In this document: piece by piece, positions 1 through 27,800 of the stretch
Numbering within the stretch: the stretch's first letter is position 1
How the letters are laid out: every line of letters begins with the position of its first letter
Source of the DNA: Saxidomus purpurata
Taxonomy: Eukaryota > Mollusca > Bivalvia > Venerida > Veneridae
NCBI GenBank assembly: GCA_022818135.1
Contig: JAFMSR010000019.1
Location: 29,997,679-30,061,678, forward strand
Length of the DNA: 64,000 nt
Reading direction: 5' to 3'
The notes under the pieces: model-generated
What the model saw: the letters and a program-made list of their open reading frames with translations, nothing else
What the model was told of the DNA's origin: nothing
The model's database searches: none
Program-made: the position numbers and the translations under genes

Positions 1-85
1 TCGTTATAGACGAAGTTTAGTGTAGATATTTTGAGGTATGGGTTTAAACGTATTGCCAATTGATCAAACGACTCTTTCCTTACAG

Positions 86-5686
<5,601 letters not shown>

Positions 5687-8238
5687 TTTGATTGGACGAC
5701 AACAGATCTGCGGATTGCTTTTGTGTTTTTACATTTTGTAATTAAACTGATCTGAGCTTTAGTATCGTTGTTTTGATTGGACAATATTATAAGACAGTGT
5801 TAAGTTAGCAGGTTGGCTCACAGTGATAACTGAATGATCTCTTGATACGTTAATCAGGTGGTATTTTGTTTTAGTGTTGTTGCTTACATTTGTTTGATAA
5901 AGTGTAACTAAAATTAAAATAAAATGATATTATGATTTGTAATCATGCTCATGTTATTTGTTCACCGCGTTTATCGAATTCCTTTTCTTAGTTTCGCTGG
6001 TGTAGGTGACTGTATGTTTGAATCAACATTAATCATAGTATACGAGTCCTGCAAGTCCGTTATGTTAAAAACCACTGATCACTTTCAATTTGCTTGTATA
6101 GAATGCTGGATTTTCATATAGAATGACGATAAAACTGTGCTATATAATCTTTAAAGCAATAATGACAGATACACTTTTTGTATACAGTAAAACTCCGTAT
6201 ATAACGAACGCCTTGGGACCATTTAAATTTGTTCCTTATATCCGGAGTTTATTATATCCATATATCATTTTTATATAAAATAAAGAAAAAATCTCGGGCA
6301 GAATAAAATTGTTCCTTATATCCGGAATTTCGCTATATCCGGAGTCGTTATATCCGGAGTTTACTGTACACTGTTTGTTGGAGTTTTAACACCTGTTCCG
6401 TCCGTATTTTCAGTCATTATAACAGGCTGACAGATAACCTCACAATCGTGGAAGAACGGTACTAGACTCCTATCCATCGCAAGAAACTCCCAAGTTTCTC
6501 ACATAAAGGGTCATGGTGGGTAGAAGGGATCGAAGCCATGGTCCTCGACCTATGAGAGGTTACAGTTGGCGCTCAATAACGGAGGCGGGTTTTTTCTATA
6601 CATAGCGTTTCTTCGCGAAAAAGCTCTGCTAGAAAGCATCTATTATTCCATGCAATAAATCTATCACTAAAATTTATACAAAAGTTAAAAGTAATTCTAC
6701 TTTCAATTTGATGCCGTGTGCTTATGAGTCTTTACAATACGTCCATCAAACGACACGGAAGAAAATTAAGGAAACCTTTGTACTAGTGAACGACAAAATA
6801 GCATGCATTTATTTATTTTCATATTCACAAGGAAGTAAAATGTGTAAACTAAAGGGAATTTTTATCTTCGAATAAACACCTACTTTGTATACGACTATTT
6901 GTTGACAAAACATTATCTATTTGTGAACCAGCTGTGCACGTTGACATGCAATGGATTGTTTAGCAAATCAAAACTGTTACAGTGACTGATTACCTGTAGA
7001 TATTTTGCCAGCAAAAAACGGATAAAACCTTGGGGGGTACCGTGTTATGGAAGAGGGCAAATTGTCAGCCCTAAAGGGGTTGTCCTTTGTTTAGCGATGG
7101 CTGAACAAGGGCTGTCACTATGAAGTGACAGCAGCTTTGACTGAACATAACAACGATTATTTCCCTTTGTTCTTGAATGCAAACAATATTCAAACTAGAA
7201 CAAGGGCGGTAACTCCAAAAAACAATAAAGCTAGACGAGACGGGGCCTGACCATGCACAAGGCATAGTATACGTTTATCAGTATGGTCTCGTTTTCTCTT
7301 CCTATTTGACCATGATTTCTTTCCTAACTATTGCTAATTTCTTTCGGGTCTTTGCTTCTTTATTGTTCTTCTAGCAAAATGAATTTATTCATTATTTTAC
7401 ATGCATTTACCCTATTTGTAATATTTTGAGAAAGTATTTTGCTAGTTATAGGGTATGCACCTTTAACTGTATAGTGGGGTATGTTAGAGACAATACGATG
7501 TAAATGGTATGCGATAATTACATAAACACCTTAAGTTTAAGTTATTACGTCTTAAATGACTAGGCCTATCACGTGACCTTGTAATGCTATCACGTGACCT
7601 TGTAAGACACATTGCTATCACGTGGACTTCCTTTATTGGGAAAAGGACGACTTTAGATATACTACATATTTTCCTCTTCTCGCGCACTAGTTCACTTTGG
7701 TCTGTAGCTGAAAGGACAACAAAAAAGGTAAAACTATTTTCGGTCTTATTTAATAGATAGATTTGACTGAAATTTAAATACATAGAGCATAGCGTTTTAA
7801 TAAGATGTCTTCGGAGATAAAATACGTGTAAACCGTAATAAATGTAGATGCTGAAATGAGTTAACATTTCGTCTGCATGTCTCAGTTTCGCTTATCTCCG
7901 AAAAAGAAACAAAGTTCTTACATAAGTTGAGAAATGTAATTTCGTTTTGTTCGATTTGTTTCCAAGAACAAACAATAAAAGTAAGTGAACTATTTTTTTA
8001 AAAAAAGGAACAGAAATTACTGTGTGCATTTAATCTTTGACAAAATGTGAACAAATTTAGATACACACAAGACTTGTTCATATAAAATGTATATTTTGAC
8101 TGCTCAATTTATAGATCGTGTCAAATATGTAAATATTTTAGTAAATAGCTGATAACTTTAAATTTACTTGCAAAATAAATTGATAAATGCATTTAGTGAT
8201 AACAAACTTGTACATATGAATAGTATTCTACGTTTCAG
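5687..8238. other. Spacer between the two cathepsin genes
   Basis: Holds the 3' UTR and poly(A) signal of copy 1 (5918), one MITE (6183-6368), and a stretch near 7565-7625 with three copies of TATCACGTG. The 5' UTR exon and promoter of copy 2 should be here, but I could not pin them down. No coding signal seen. Confidence 0.6.
6183..6368. mobile_element. CAGTAAACTCCG-family MITE, full length
   Basis: About 186 bp ending CGGAGTTTACTGTA, in the spacer between the two cathepsin genes. Confidence 0.82.
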
Positions 8239-16281
<8,043 letters not shown>

Positions 16282-16730
16282 CTGTGTTATGCGTAGGATC
16301 TGGAGACATTCCGAAACTTGAAGTCTTAAGAGATTGAAGATAGGACTGATCTGTGCTTGTTCAACACTGGACCTAAATCAATATTAACATTTGAGATTTA
16401 ATTGATCAAAGTAGTGTACATGTATTATTGTCCTCGCGTGTTGAAGAAAACTGAAACGAATAAAATTTCTTTCAGATTTATAGAGGGTTTGCTTTTTTGT
16501 CTTTGCATTTCTGACATATATTTTCCACACACACATATGATCCCAATTCAGCATACATATATTTATTTTGTATTTCCAATTGTGCAAACTGTATGAAAAT
16601 GTCTCTACGTACTATGTTGAGTATTTTGTGGCGACACACAATGGGTTGTATTATGTCCTAAAGTTGGATCCGAGACACAATGTTAATCACAATTATGCAC
16701 AGGCAAAATTTAAAAGTGTTATTTGTTATT

Positions 16731-16839
16731 TGATGTGGTATATGGGGATATATTATCCGTCTAGACTTGTATTACCCGAGCCGTCAGGCGAGGGTAATTT
16801 TATATCGAGGCGGGTAATATATCCCCATATACCACGTCG
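16731..16839. repeat. Long hairpin (foldback), 31-bp arms plus nested stem
   Basis: GATGTGGTATATGGGGATAT near 16732 pairs with the inverse ending ATATACCACGTC at 16838. Inside, ATTACCC/GGGTAAT forms a second stem. The 190-codon ORF spanning this (16568-17140) has no recognisable domain and is not called as a gene. Confidence 0.75.
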
Positions 16840-17153
16840 AAAATCAATAACAATTTTATTACCCTTCCCTTTCTTAAATTTTGAAGATTTTGGTTCATTT
16901 TGTATTCATTTAATGGCTAAACGCAAGAAGACGTCAAATACCCTTATGATACCCCAATGTCACTTCGTGACGTCACAAATCAGCACGTACAAATACATTG
17001 ACATACTTAAAGCGAACACGTTTAGCGTGAGGTACAATGACGGCGTTATGCCAAGTACAATTGCTGGCTTGCCCGTTAATATGAATTATCATTTATGGAT
17101 CATTGACCAATCAAACGGGTGGAAATTTGTGGAAGGGTAAAACATGGTTATGG

Positions 17154-17520
17154 TTAAAGCTACTCGCTCTCGGTTGTCGTTAAAAAAGATATTTTTTTCA
17201 AAAATGACATACTAAAACGTTAATATAAAACTAAAGGCTAGAATCAACAATAAAAGTAAAAATCTAGGTAGGAATTTGAAAAAATCGATTTAAAATGCTG
17301 GTTTTACGGTACTGCTACACTATATGTTAAATTGGATTTTCAAAAGCGTTTACAACGCTTTATTATTTGGTACCGTATTATTTTAAATCTACAATATACG
17401 TGACAGGAATTTATACTGGAACCTTTTTATATGACTATAATTATGTTCTAAAGTACGTTATTTTCATACATTTTGAAGAACTTTATTTTTATACCAAAAT
17501 CTGAGAGCGAGCAGCTTTAA
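17154..17520. mobile_element. TTAAAGCTGCTCGCTC-family MITE, copy 2
   Basis: About 367 bp, TTAAAGCTACTCGCTCTCGG to GAGAGCGAGCAGCTTTAA, with similar interior to the copies at 10.1 and 24.4 kb. Confidence 0.75.
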
Positions 17521-20500
17521 AGGTCCATTACTAACATAAAAACGAATTTTCCTTTAAATCTGTAATTATAACAGGGAAATACAGTTTGAAACTGGCTTCT
17601 TAAACTTTACAATAGTCGTGTAGTATTTCCCTGTTTGAAAGTCTGCTGCAGAAAAACGAGTGAATGTTTGTGTATTGACCTGGGTGGTCTTTTTGTCCTA
17701 CTTGTGCTTTATTGAATGTTGTAAACAGTCAGACATATATTTTGCACAGTATTGGAAGTAAAGTTCTTCAATCATAATTAAAAAAGGCATGCTTATTTAT
17801 GTACAACCTATTTACAGCCTCTCTCTCGGAAACTTCTGAAAAATTACAAAGATCTTGGAAAACGGGAAAACCTACTTTCGTTTATGAAAAGGCAAATATA
17901 ATTTAGCTGCTAGCCGCTTCGTTCTGTAAGAAGTGTTTTGATTGGTGACCTTGTTACACTCATGCAAGAGTCAGTTAGATCTGTCATGAACGTGAATGAC
18001 CCTCATCTTCCGCTCAAACCAATCACAACTTCGCTTTCGTAGGGTGGATGGCCCACGTGACTTCAAATTTTGACAAGAAAAACTGTGATACAACGGGCCA
18101 ACAAACAATAATGTCATGTAAATATTTTGGAAATTGGTAGTGATGGTTGATGTTGAGGCATGACCCCAAAAGAACTCGAGGAAGCCAATTCTGGTTGAAC
18201 AAACAAATTGACACGACATCACATCTACTAACTGACCTCAAGTATCGAAAATTTACTATTATCAAATAATATTTATACAGCATGTCAAAGAATGCCCTAT
18301 GTACCGTTCCTGGTACGTCTCAATTTTTCATTACCATTTTCCGTATTAACGACATCAGGGTCCGTAATATACGGACCCTGACGACATGAATGAAGATTTT
18401 TATGATTAGTTACCGTACATTATTCTTAAATGGTTTAAAGGCTAAAAGTAATGATAAAAACAGCAGAAAAAAAGTATAAAAAAATGGGTGTCGGTGGGAT
18501 TCGAACTCGTGGATTCGTAAAAATACCCTTACACAAAAGTATGTAAACTGTCGTCTCCACAATGACGAGTTATTAATACAAGGGAAAAAATGAGCTAAGA
18601 TAATATCTTTACGCGCCGCCAGGAGGCGGTGCGTATATTGGAATGCAGTAAGTAAAATTTCCATGGGGTGACGTAACTACTTTTAGACTGTAGAATGATT
18701 TCACAGTGTGTCTTTGTAACAAGCGGTCTTTTGATTTCAGATCGCGAACCAGTCTAAATTTTACGGAAATAGCCGAGTCTAAATTTTACGGAAATAGCCG
18801 ATTTTAAACGAATGACTACGAACGACTGAGATTCTGCCGACGGGTAGCGGCTGAAGATAGTCTTTTAAACCGACTTTGAAATTTTTTTCTAACAGATATT
18901 TGAATATACTTTACGAAACTACCAAGTTTATGATGTGTCCACTTCTTATTTAAAGTGTATGGGAAGTTAAATTCGTTTGTTTACATAAAGTTGTACCGCC
19001 ATTCCGAAACAAACGTCTGTATTGGTGAATAACGAAGTTATACGCTATGAAACTCGATGCCTCGGTAGCGCAGTGCAATGTATCCCCGCTTGGCACGCGG
19101 GAGATCAGAGATCGAAACCTCGCCGGAGTGGAATTAACTTTATTTATTTTATATAGTGGGGAACAAATTAATTTATATCTTGGAAATAGTTTTTCTTTCG
19201 TACAAGAATAATATAAATTGAAGCAAATTTATATGTTAGAATTCTAGACTTAGGAAAATAAAAAAAAAATTATTATTTCAATGATTTGTAATTCAATAAT
19301 GTGACAGCAGCCAATTTCCATACAGAGGAAACAATGCCTATAGACTTGACGTAGAATCATCTTTTTTAGCATTAAACATTAACAAATGGTCAGCCTTATA
19401 CAAAATTAGAGTGCAAAAAGATTAGGTTTGGTTAATCACCATACATTAAATCTGGGACGAATATATACTATCATATTATTGCTCCAGATTAAATCCAACA
19501 TTATTAATTATCGCAACCCCCACTCCATTTGGCGGCGTTCAAACATTTGACTTGTATATATTTAAAAAAGCAATCGAAGAATATTCAGTCGACTGCACTT
19601 CGTTTCCATAATGTCAAAGGCTGTATAAGTGGAAAAAGCAATCATATTTCCATTTTTCTCAGCGTAGATTGCGCCTGGAACGTGAAAAGCGCTTTTCTCT
19701 ATTTTTATTGGCGTATATTGCGCCCTCTATGAAACGAACGACAACTCTTGCTTTTCCAAAAAAAATGACTGTGTCCACAGTTTTCATCTCAGAATTACCT
19801 CAATTTTTCAACGAAGAGAGACGCATATATTCGATCTAGTGTTTAAGTCTCCATGCATCTTTTACTCACCACGTATTAAATATAGCGGCCCGCAATAAAG
19901 ACAACGACCCAAAATAAGAACAAATCGTCTCGATTCGAGTAGGTTTTTTGACGACAACTTTCTTAAGAAATAGTTTTGTCATGACCCGTGTACTTAACCG
20001 ATATTTTCACCATTCGAGAATTCAGTTGGTCAGGGACTGCAGAAAAACAACTTTTATTGACAGTACTATATATAAGCGAGTAAAGCACTCTTCATCGCGG
20101 GGTTTATGCTGAAAAAAAAACATTCTCCCATATTAAGTTATCATCAAAATACTTATCTGAATCGAGACGATTTGTTTACATTTGGGGTCGTCGTCTTTAC
20201 CAAAAAGTCAGTAGGGTCACCCATCCTATTTCAAGGTATTATTTAACTTTGCAGAGCACTCTTAATGTATTGACATCACCTATAATGTTAGTACCACTGT
20301 CAGAAGGATGCTAGCGAATTGGACCCGTAATCGCAATACACCGTCTTAAACTGTAAATGAAAGAGTCAGTTTCAAAGGACGTAGCTATTTCAACATGCAC
20401 CACCCTACCCAGCTAGACAGGACAACAGAACCCCGTAGTGGGTTGGTGATAAATATTTATAAAAGCCTGACCAGACCAGACCATATGTCTGCCATGTTCT

Positions 20501-21500
20501 ATCATACTATTATACGGCTCGGGTAATATAAATATATGCATACCCAATTGCCGAGTAAAAATGGAAATGTATAGGCAGCACCACGGGTACAGCGAGCGAG
20601 TTCGAGTGGATTAACACTTTAAATAATTGTTAACTAAACTCTTTGTACATATCTAGACGTATTGTAATGAAGGGAAGCGAAAAATGTATATTAAAAATAC
20701 AAGAAAGTTTACAAAGTGTTATAATGCTATGAATAACAAAAAAAATTACAACAGGTGTCATAACGTTAAAAATATTATTACAAATATTATTACAAATATT
20801 CCATCCCCGAATTCGAACTTACGGTGTCAAGAATGCAAGACAGAAACCTTACCAATTACTACAACATCGGTTCATTACATTCTAACGGTTCGTATTTTAG
20901 TAACTCAATGTAGTTATTGCGTAAACTAACGAAAACGTCTGTAAACATTAGCTAAGTTTAAGAGTACATATGATACTATATAATTTGTTTCTTTCTTTGT
21001 TACGGCTTGAAACGGAAGTGAAGGGTTTTAGTGGCATACGCCAATTTTCAGCCAGGTATCGTGTTACTGATTATTTATTTGATTCGCTTATTGCTTACTA
21101 AATAGGAACGCCTGTATTCAATATATGTAAAGGGAAAGGAAGAATATTTTAGAAGTTGCAGTTTCAATGACTTCGTATGACATTTCCGATTTTAGAAGAC
21201 ATTCGCTTTGAAAATTCGATGTGGGCCGGTACGTTTCATCCACCGGCGCAGCGGCCCGGCATGACCGGACAAAGACACTTAAATCCCTACAAATAAATTA
21301 AAAATTATTGAATGAATAGTTTTTTCTCATCTCATGAAAAAACAAACTTGATCGTTTAAAAAACTTATCAATATCTGTTGCCAAGATTAAAGTCAAAATG
21401 TATACTGAGCGTAAGAAACGCCGGAAACCATATGACGATGACAACGTTAAAATGACGTCATGTTTGTGATGCTTTCTGGTGATGCTTCCCGTGATTTTTG
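17521..21500. other. Intergenic, repeat fragments only
   Basis: Contains minus-strand tRNA-like B-box sequences near 18486-18560 and 20805-20865, a plus-strand tRNA-like stretch near 19066-19126 (anticodon loop TTGGCAC), and the hairpin at 18356-18380. No exon with supported splice sites was found. Confidence 0.5.
18356..18380. repeat. Perfect 11-bp-stem hairpin
   Basis: CAGGGTCCGTA, loop ATA, TACGGACCCTG. Flanked on both sides by a direct ACGACAT, which could be a footprint of an excised or inserted element. Confidence 0.75.
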
Positions 21501-21504
21501 TATT

Positions 21505-21599
21505 AGATAGAGTACTGTTTGCGAGAATAATTATGTTATTTCGAGGGGCGTAGCCCCCGAGAAATGACGTAATTATTTGAGCAAACAGTCACTCTATCT
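21505..21599. repeat. Foldback repeat, about 45-bp arms
   Basis: AGATAGAGTACTGTTTGCGA pairs with an inverse ending CACTCTATCT; the centre is GGGGCGTAGCCCCC. Mismatches are scattered along the arms. Confidence 0.72.
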
Positions 21600-22179
21600 G
21601 ATTTGTATTATGGCACGTTGATAATGGCACGTACACCATCATGTACATTTTGACACAGGCCCCAAACATCGTGTGACGTAACAAAGTGGGTGGGTTCACG
21701 TTAATATTGTTTGGTCACTCTGATCTTTGTCAGTTCCCTTAAGAACGCTAAGAAGGATAGATGAACACTGCATTATGGATATTTTAGAATTGCAGGATAA
21801 TGTTTTGTTACAGATGGCTAATGAACTTGAATTCAGTCAATTAGAAGAATTAGACGATATCATTCTTTCACAAGTTCCTTTAGATGCCGACGACATCATG
21901 CTTTCACAAATGAAAACTGCATGATATAAACTGCTCAGGAGACTCGTGTTTCGAGTTCGTGTATATGTATGTCCACCCTTCCATTCCTCTTAAACATTTA
22001 AGTTTAAGCTACATCTTTCTTCTTTGGCAATAATTGTTGCTTGTTTTTGTTTTTGAAAAAAAAATCTGAAAAGTGTTCTCTATTGCAGATAGATCATGTG
22101 CTCTATTGTAGATAGAGCACGGTCTAAGCTCCGCCCCCATACACAATGCAAATTATCACAAATACAGTACAGTGTTTTC

Positions 22180-23575
22180 CTTTACAAATATGCAGTAGCC
22201 ATGATACAAAACATTTTAATTGTCATATCAAGATTATTTCACTTGTAAACACCAAAAGTAGGTGCGCCACTTGTGAAACTATCACTTGGTGCCCACTCGG
22301 TGAAATTATAACGTGATATTTCACCGAAACCAACAATTATCCTCTATGTAAAGTGTTTGAAAATGCGCAAATGTCACTAGAAAGTAAAATAAAAAAAAAA
22401 AAAGAAAAAAAATGAAAAGAAAACAAACGTCACTGGAAAGCATAGCACACATGATATCATTAGCTCGACTTTTCTATGAAAAGGGGAGCTATCCTACTCG
22501 CCCCGGCGTCGGCGTCTGCGTCGGCGTCCGGGTTGGCGTCACACCTTGGTTAAGTTTTTCGTACCACCCCACTTTATTTCAAAAGTATTACAGGTATGGC
22601 TTTGAAACTAACCATATTTGTTCACCATCATAACCTCCATCTACAGACAAGAGTACATAACTCTGTCAAGATTTTTGACAGAATTATGGCCCTTTTTTGA
22701 CTTAGAAAGTGTATTGAGCTTGGTTAAGTTTTTCGTACCACCTCACTTTATTTCAAAACCATTGGAGGTATTGCTTTGAAACTAACCATACTTGTTTACC
22801 ATAATGACCTTCATCAACAGACAAGAGTACATAACTCTGTCAAGATTTTTGACAGAATTATGCCCCTTTTTTACTTAGAAAATACATTGAATATGGGTAA
22901 AATCCACTTATTGCCTTAACCCTTTGAGATATTGCTTTGAAACTTTGAATGCTTGTTTACATCATTACCCCCATCTGTAGGCAAGAGAAGGTAACTCTGT
23001 CAGGGATTTGTTTTAAAAATTAAGGCCCTTTATCGACTTAGAATCTTGGTTAAGTTTTTCGTACCAGTCCACTTTTTGACTAAACTGTTCGAGATATTAC
23101 TTTGAAAGTTGGAATACTTGTTTACCATCATGATCTCAAGACAAGGGCAGGAGAAGGTAATTCTGTCAAGGATTTTATATGAATTATGGCCCTTTTTGAC
23201 TTAGAAACTCGGTTAAAATTTTCATTCTTGTCCACTTGTTGACTTAACCATTTGAGATATTACTTTGAAAGTTGGAGTACTTATGAACCATCATGAGACC
23301 TACCTGTAAGCAAGAGAAGATAACTCTGTGAAAATGTTTCTTGATTTGTACTTAGAAATTCTTAGTTAAAGTAGTTAAAGTCTTGTGTGCCCTTAACTGT
23401 CAAAGTTTTGTTTTATTGGCAAGCACTAAAAAAGTCGAGCGCGCTGTCCTACTGACAGCTCTTGTTTTAATGAAGTTATCATATGATTTCAGGCATTCAG
23501 TACGCTCATTATACTTTTTGATATGTTAAGATGAATTTCACTGAATGAGCAGTGAGTGTATCAGAATATAATCCA
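22180..23575. repeat. Foldback repeat interrupted by a tandem-array element
   Basis: Left part (22180-22390) and right part (about 23488-23570, GGCATTCAGTACGCTCATTA) match the uninterrupted repeat at 8940-9310. Between them is a unit that opens AGCTCGACTTTTC near 22461 and closes GTCGAGCGCGCTGTCCTAC near 23433. It contains about five degenerate units of 165-175 bp (TTGGTTAAGTTTTTCGTACC near 22545, 22720, 23045). Confidence 0.65.
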
Positions 23576-24423
23576 ATATTAAATACATTGTTTATGTTTT
23601 GGAGAATATAATCTAGATGGAGGGAGTTTCTGTTTAAATTGCTAGATGTAGGGAGTGCCCCTTTAATCTGCTAGATGAAGAGAGTAGAGTGCCCTGAGTG
23701 TACTTCAAAATCCCTTGGTCGAAATACTCTCGGTCCAAAAATGGCATAGTAGTCATAATCCCCTCAATGGATTTTACACATTGTTACATATGGAAAAGCA
23801 TCCCCTTGTTCCAAAAATGACATAATAGTCATATCATCCCATCAATGGATTTTACATTGTTATTTCAGTACTTTTGTTATTTTTCAATCATTCGCTATAG
23901 TTACTGTTAAGTAAAACTAGTGACAAATAAAACATTTAGTACAAGTTTTTCATTCAATATAGATTTCGACCAAGAGGATTTTGAGTGTCTCTCGAGTGCC
24001 CCTTTGATATGCTAGTTTAGAAAGTTCCCCTTTAATTGTTAATAAAGACTATGTTTGTCTCTTGTTTGCAGATGATTATTGTTTGTGTAAGGTCAGCAAA
24101 TCAAGGTTTCTCAAGATTAAGATCTTCAAACACATTTACACAAACTGTCTTGAGCCAGATTCGTGTAAGTTCAGGTAAATTTATCTTATTCAGTAATAGG
24201 CCACGCCCTTTTGACCTTGTTTGGTTGAAATAGTCACCATGTGGCACCCCATCAAATTGGTATGTATTGAAATTAAGTTCAAAGCTCACCTGACCTTGAA
24301 GTCCTTTTATTCTTTTCTATTTGACTTGTCCCCCCCAAAATTATAATAACTTAGAGATTCTGTTAGTGTATAAGAAATTTGAAGAATCATCCAAGTTCTA
24401 AATGTGTGCAGCAAATTACAGCC

Positions 24424-24775
24424 TTAAAGCTTCCTTTGACAAAAATTCAATTTCTCCAAAATGATTCAAAGTAAGATATAAAATGTAAAACTAATTGGCT
24501 ATAGAATCAACAACAGAAGTAAAAATCTACATATTCATTTGAGTAAATCTGTTGAAAATGTTAGCAAGTTTGGTTTAATTGCACCACTATGCAATATGTT
24601 TACATATTACTATTTCAAAAGGGTTTGTAATGCTTAATAATTTAACAGTCATGTGAGTGAATAATTTCAAAAATTCAGAAATACTTTACAGGAATTTGTA
24701 CTGGGACAAGATTAATTTCAGAAAGTTTGAAGAACCTTGATTTTTTTCACCAAAATCTGAGAGCGGGAAACTTTA
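24424..24775. mobile_element. TTAAAGCTGCTCGCTC-family MITE, copy 3, next to dienelactone hydrolase exon 1
   Basis: About 352 bp. It ends CTGAGAGCGGGAAACTTTAA, 49 bp before the first coding exon (24825) of the hydrolase gene, so it lies in its 5' UTR intron or upstream region. Confidence 0.68.
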
Positions 24776-24827
24776 AAAAAGCTTTTCTGTATTTTGTAAT
24801 AAAACTGTTACTTATTCTTTTCAGAAA

Positions 24828-27800
24828 ATGTCTGCAGCAGTCACAGTTTCCTTCAAGTCAGAAAATTCCAAAGGTGAATGTCCAGGGGTGCTTCAGGGTG
24901 ATAAATCAGAGACTAATAAAGGAATAATAGTTTTACAGGTAAAATGCTCTTCAAACTGGCATAATGTAAGAATTATTGTGTTGCAATAATATACCGATAC
25001 AGTCAAACTTGTGAACAAAGGTCATCTTTTGAAGAGTCAAAATGTGACCTTTGTAGACAGGTAACCTTTACTCTGAGGTCAAACTGTTTTAATCAATAAG
25101 GGTTTCTGAAATACTGGTCTTTACTCACAGTGTGACCTTTATTCGGAGGTGGTTGTTAGCACAGGTTTGACTTTATATTTCAATACAGAGCAGTGCCAAT
25201 ATGTACCACGGTACAAATAACAGTACCTCGGTATTCAGAGTTAAATGAACTACTGACTTTACACATTGCTTTGCATGTAAATAAATCTGAAAAAGCAGAA
25301 GAAGATCATGTTTGACCATCTTTGCCACTCTTTGGTTACAAATGTAATATAACTTGCCCATAAGTCAAGTTAGCTTTTGATCGACAGTTTCAGCATCGCT
25401 TTTTGTCGACTTGTGGCACTGTATTTTACGAAAGTGATTTGGTCATATTCTATTTTCTTAGTATTTCTGTTACATCAATACATGGCAATATGTATTGCAA
25501 AATTGGTTGACTGTATAGTTGCACCCCTAAAGAATTAGAAAGAGTTTGAGTGTGTATTATTTCTGTATTTATAGGTTTGTTCACCTGTCTGTCTGTAGGT
25601 CACTTGGTTAAAAGACTTACCATGCTAAATTTCTTTAATGAACATCCCATGTACATCATTTATACATCATTCAATTTTAGCAGCACCAGTAATGCTTCAT
25701 TGGATGTTTACTGTATTATTTACTGTCCAATATTATAAGTATATGTTGATCTTCTCTTTTAAAAGGAATGGTGGGGAATGAATGAGCAGATAGTGGAGGA
25801 AGCCAACCAGATTGGCAGTAAATATAAGGGAAAATTTATCACACTGGTACCTGACCTGTACAGAGGTAAAATTGCCACTGATAGTGAGGAAGCTGGGCAC
25901 CTGATGAATGATCTTGATTGGCAAGGAGCTGTGAAAGATATTCAGGGAGCTGCAAAGTACCTGTTGGAAAATGGATGTACAAAGGTTTAGACATCTATTA
26001 ATTTATTTCAAGTTTTTCTTTCCTTTAACTAAAACTTTGTCTTCAGAAGGAAGAACAGAGCAAACAAGAACTGTCTTAAACAATATAAATTATGGCATTG
26101 ATGAAATGATCTTTAGCTCAGCTATTAAAAGAATAAGGAAGGCTATTACAGTCACTTTTGCGTCGGCAAACAGTTATTATTAAGTAAGATAAGTCCTGAC
26201 TGAATTTACTACAAATTATGGCCCTTGTTGAACTTAAAAACTTTGGTCACCAGGTCGAATAATATAAAAACTGTTTACACTAGAGGCCACACCTGAGCCA
26301 CATGTTTTACCAAATAATCCTGCATTTAGTCAGAATGCATGTATTGATGAACTCTCAGTCAGGTTTGAAACCATGTCATGTGCGGCCAAGAACTAGGTCA
26401 CCTGGTCAAGGCATAGAAAAACGTTGTGAACACTCTAGAAGCCACATTTGATACCCAATTTGTATGAAAAATTAGTCATACTGTTTGTCTTGGTAATTTC
26501 TAGGATGTGTTCAAATCTGGACACAATGGGACAAAAACTAGGTCACATTGTCAAATCAATGAAAATCCCCTGTGAACACTCTATTCAAATTTGTATCTGG
26601 GTCACGTGGGGCCAAAAAAATAGGTCACACGGTCAAATAAAAGAAATACTCAGTTAACACTAATTGCTGAAGGTGAGCCTTTGTGATCGCGCTGTGTCCG
26701 TCATGAGCCATTGTCAACAATTTGCTTCAAATGACATCTCCTCCTAAAGCCCTTGACAGCAGTTCATGAACCTTTGCAGGGATGTTGGTTGCATGAAGTT
26801 CTACCAAAGTTGATCAAAGAATTTGATTCCATGTAGAACTAGCTGCTTTGGCAACAAATAGGAAACATTTTAAAACTCTTCTTCCCCAAAACTGCAAAGC
26901 CCAGAGCTTAGATATTTGGCATGTAGCATCGTCTAATTGATCTCTACAAAGATTGTAAAAATCATGACCCCTAGGACAAAATTGACACCTCCTTGGGGGT
27001 CACTTGATTTTACAAAGGTTTCTATAGGAAAAACTTTAAATTGTTTCTTTTCAGAATACATGGCCAAAAGTTCACTTGTTTTACATAGGAAAACGGTTAA
27101 ATCTTCTCCAAAACCGCAAGGCTTAGAGCTAAGATACTTCGTATGTAGCATTGTCTAGTAGTCCTGTACCAAGTTTGTTCAAATTATACCCCTGGGGTCA
27201 GAATTGACCATGCCTGCCGGGGGTTCCCTTGTCTGTTTATAGAATTATAGAAAAACCCAGCTTCCAGTGAGAGCCTATAGCAACCACTAACTTACCAAGC
27301 AACCACTGACTTCCTTAGAAACTATTGACTTCCTTAGCAACCAGTGACTTCTCCTAGGAACAAGTGACTTCTCAAGCAACCATTGACTTCCTTAGCAATC
27401 AGTGACTTCTCCTAGGAACAAGTGACCTCCTTTTCAACCATTGATTTCCCTACCAACAACTTGGTCCCCTAGCAACCAGTGAAATTCCCTAGCAACCAGT
27501 GACTTCCTTAACAAGCTTTAGCATCATCTTGCCATAAGTGACTTCTTCAGCAACCATTAACTTCCTTAGCAACAAGCAACAGTTGTTTTTGGCATTTACT
27601 GATTTCCCATATTGACCAGTAATTCCTTTAGCAACCACCTTAGCAGCTGATGAGTTATAATGACCAGTGACTTTTTTAGCAACCGGTGAGTTTCCCTAGC
27701 AACCAGTGACTTCCTTAGCAACTACTGACTCCCTTTAGCAACAAGTGACTTCCTTAGGTAAGTGCACTGATACTCGGGTGAGCGATATAGGACCATCATG

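Noticed and set aside
16568..17140. 190-codon ORF as a protein-coding gene
   Set aside because: It runs across a long hairpin, has no recognisable domain and lacks a splice or promoter context.
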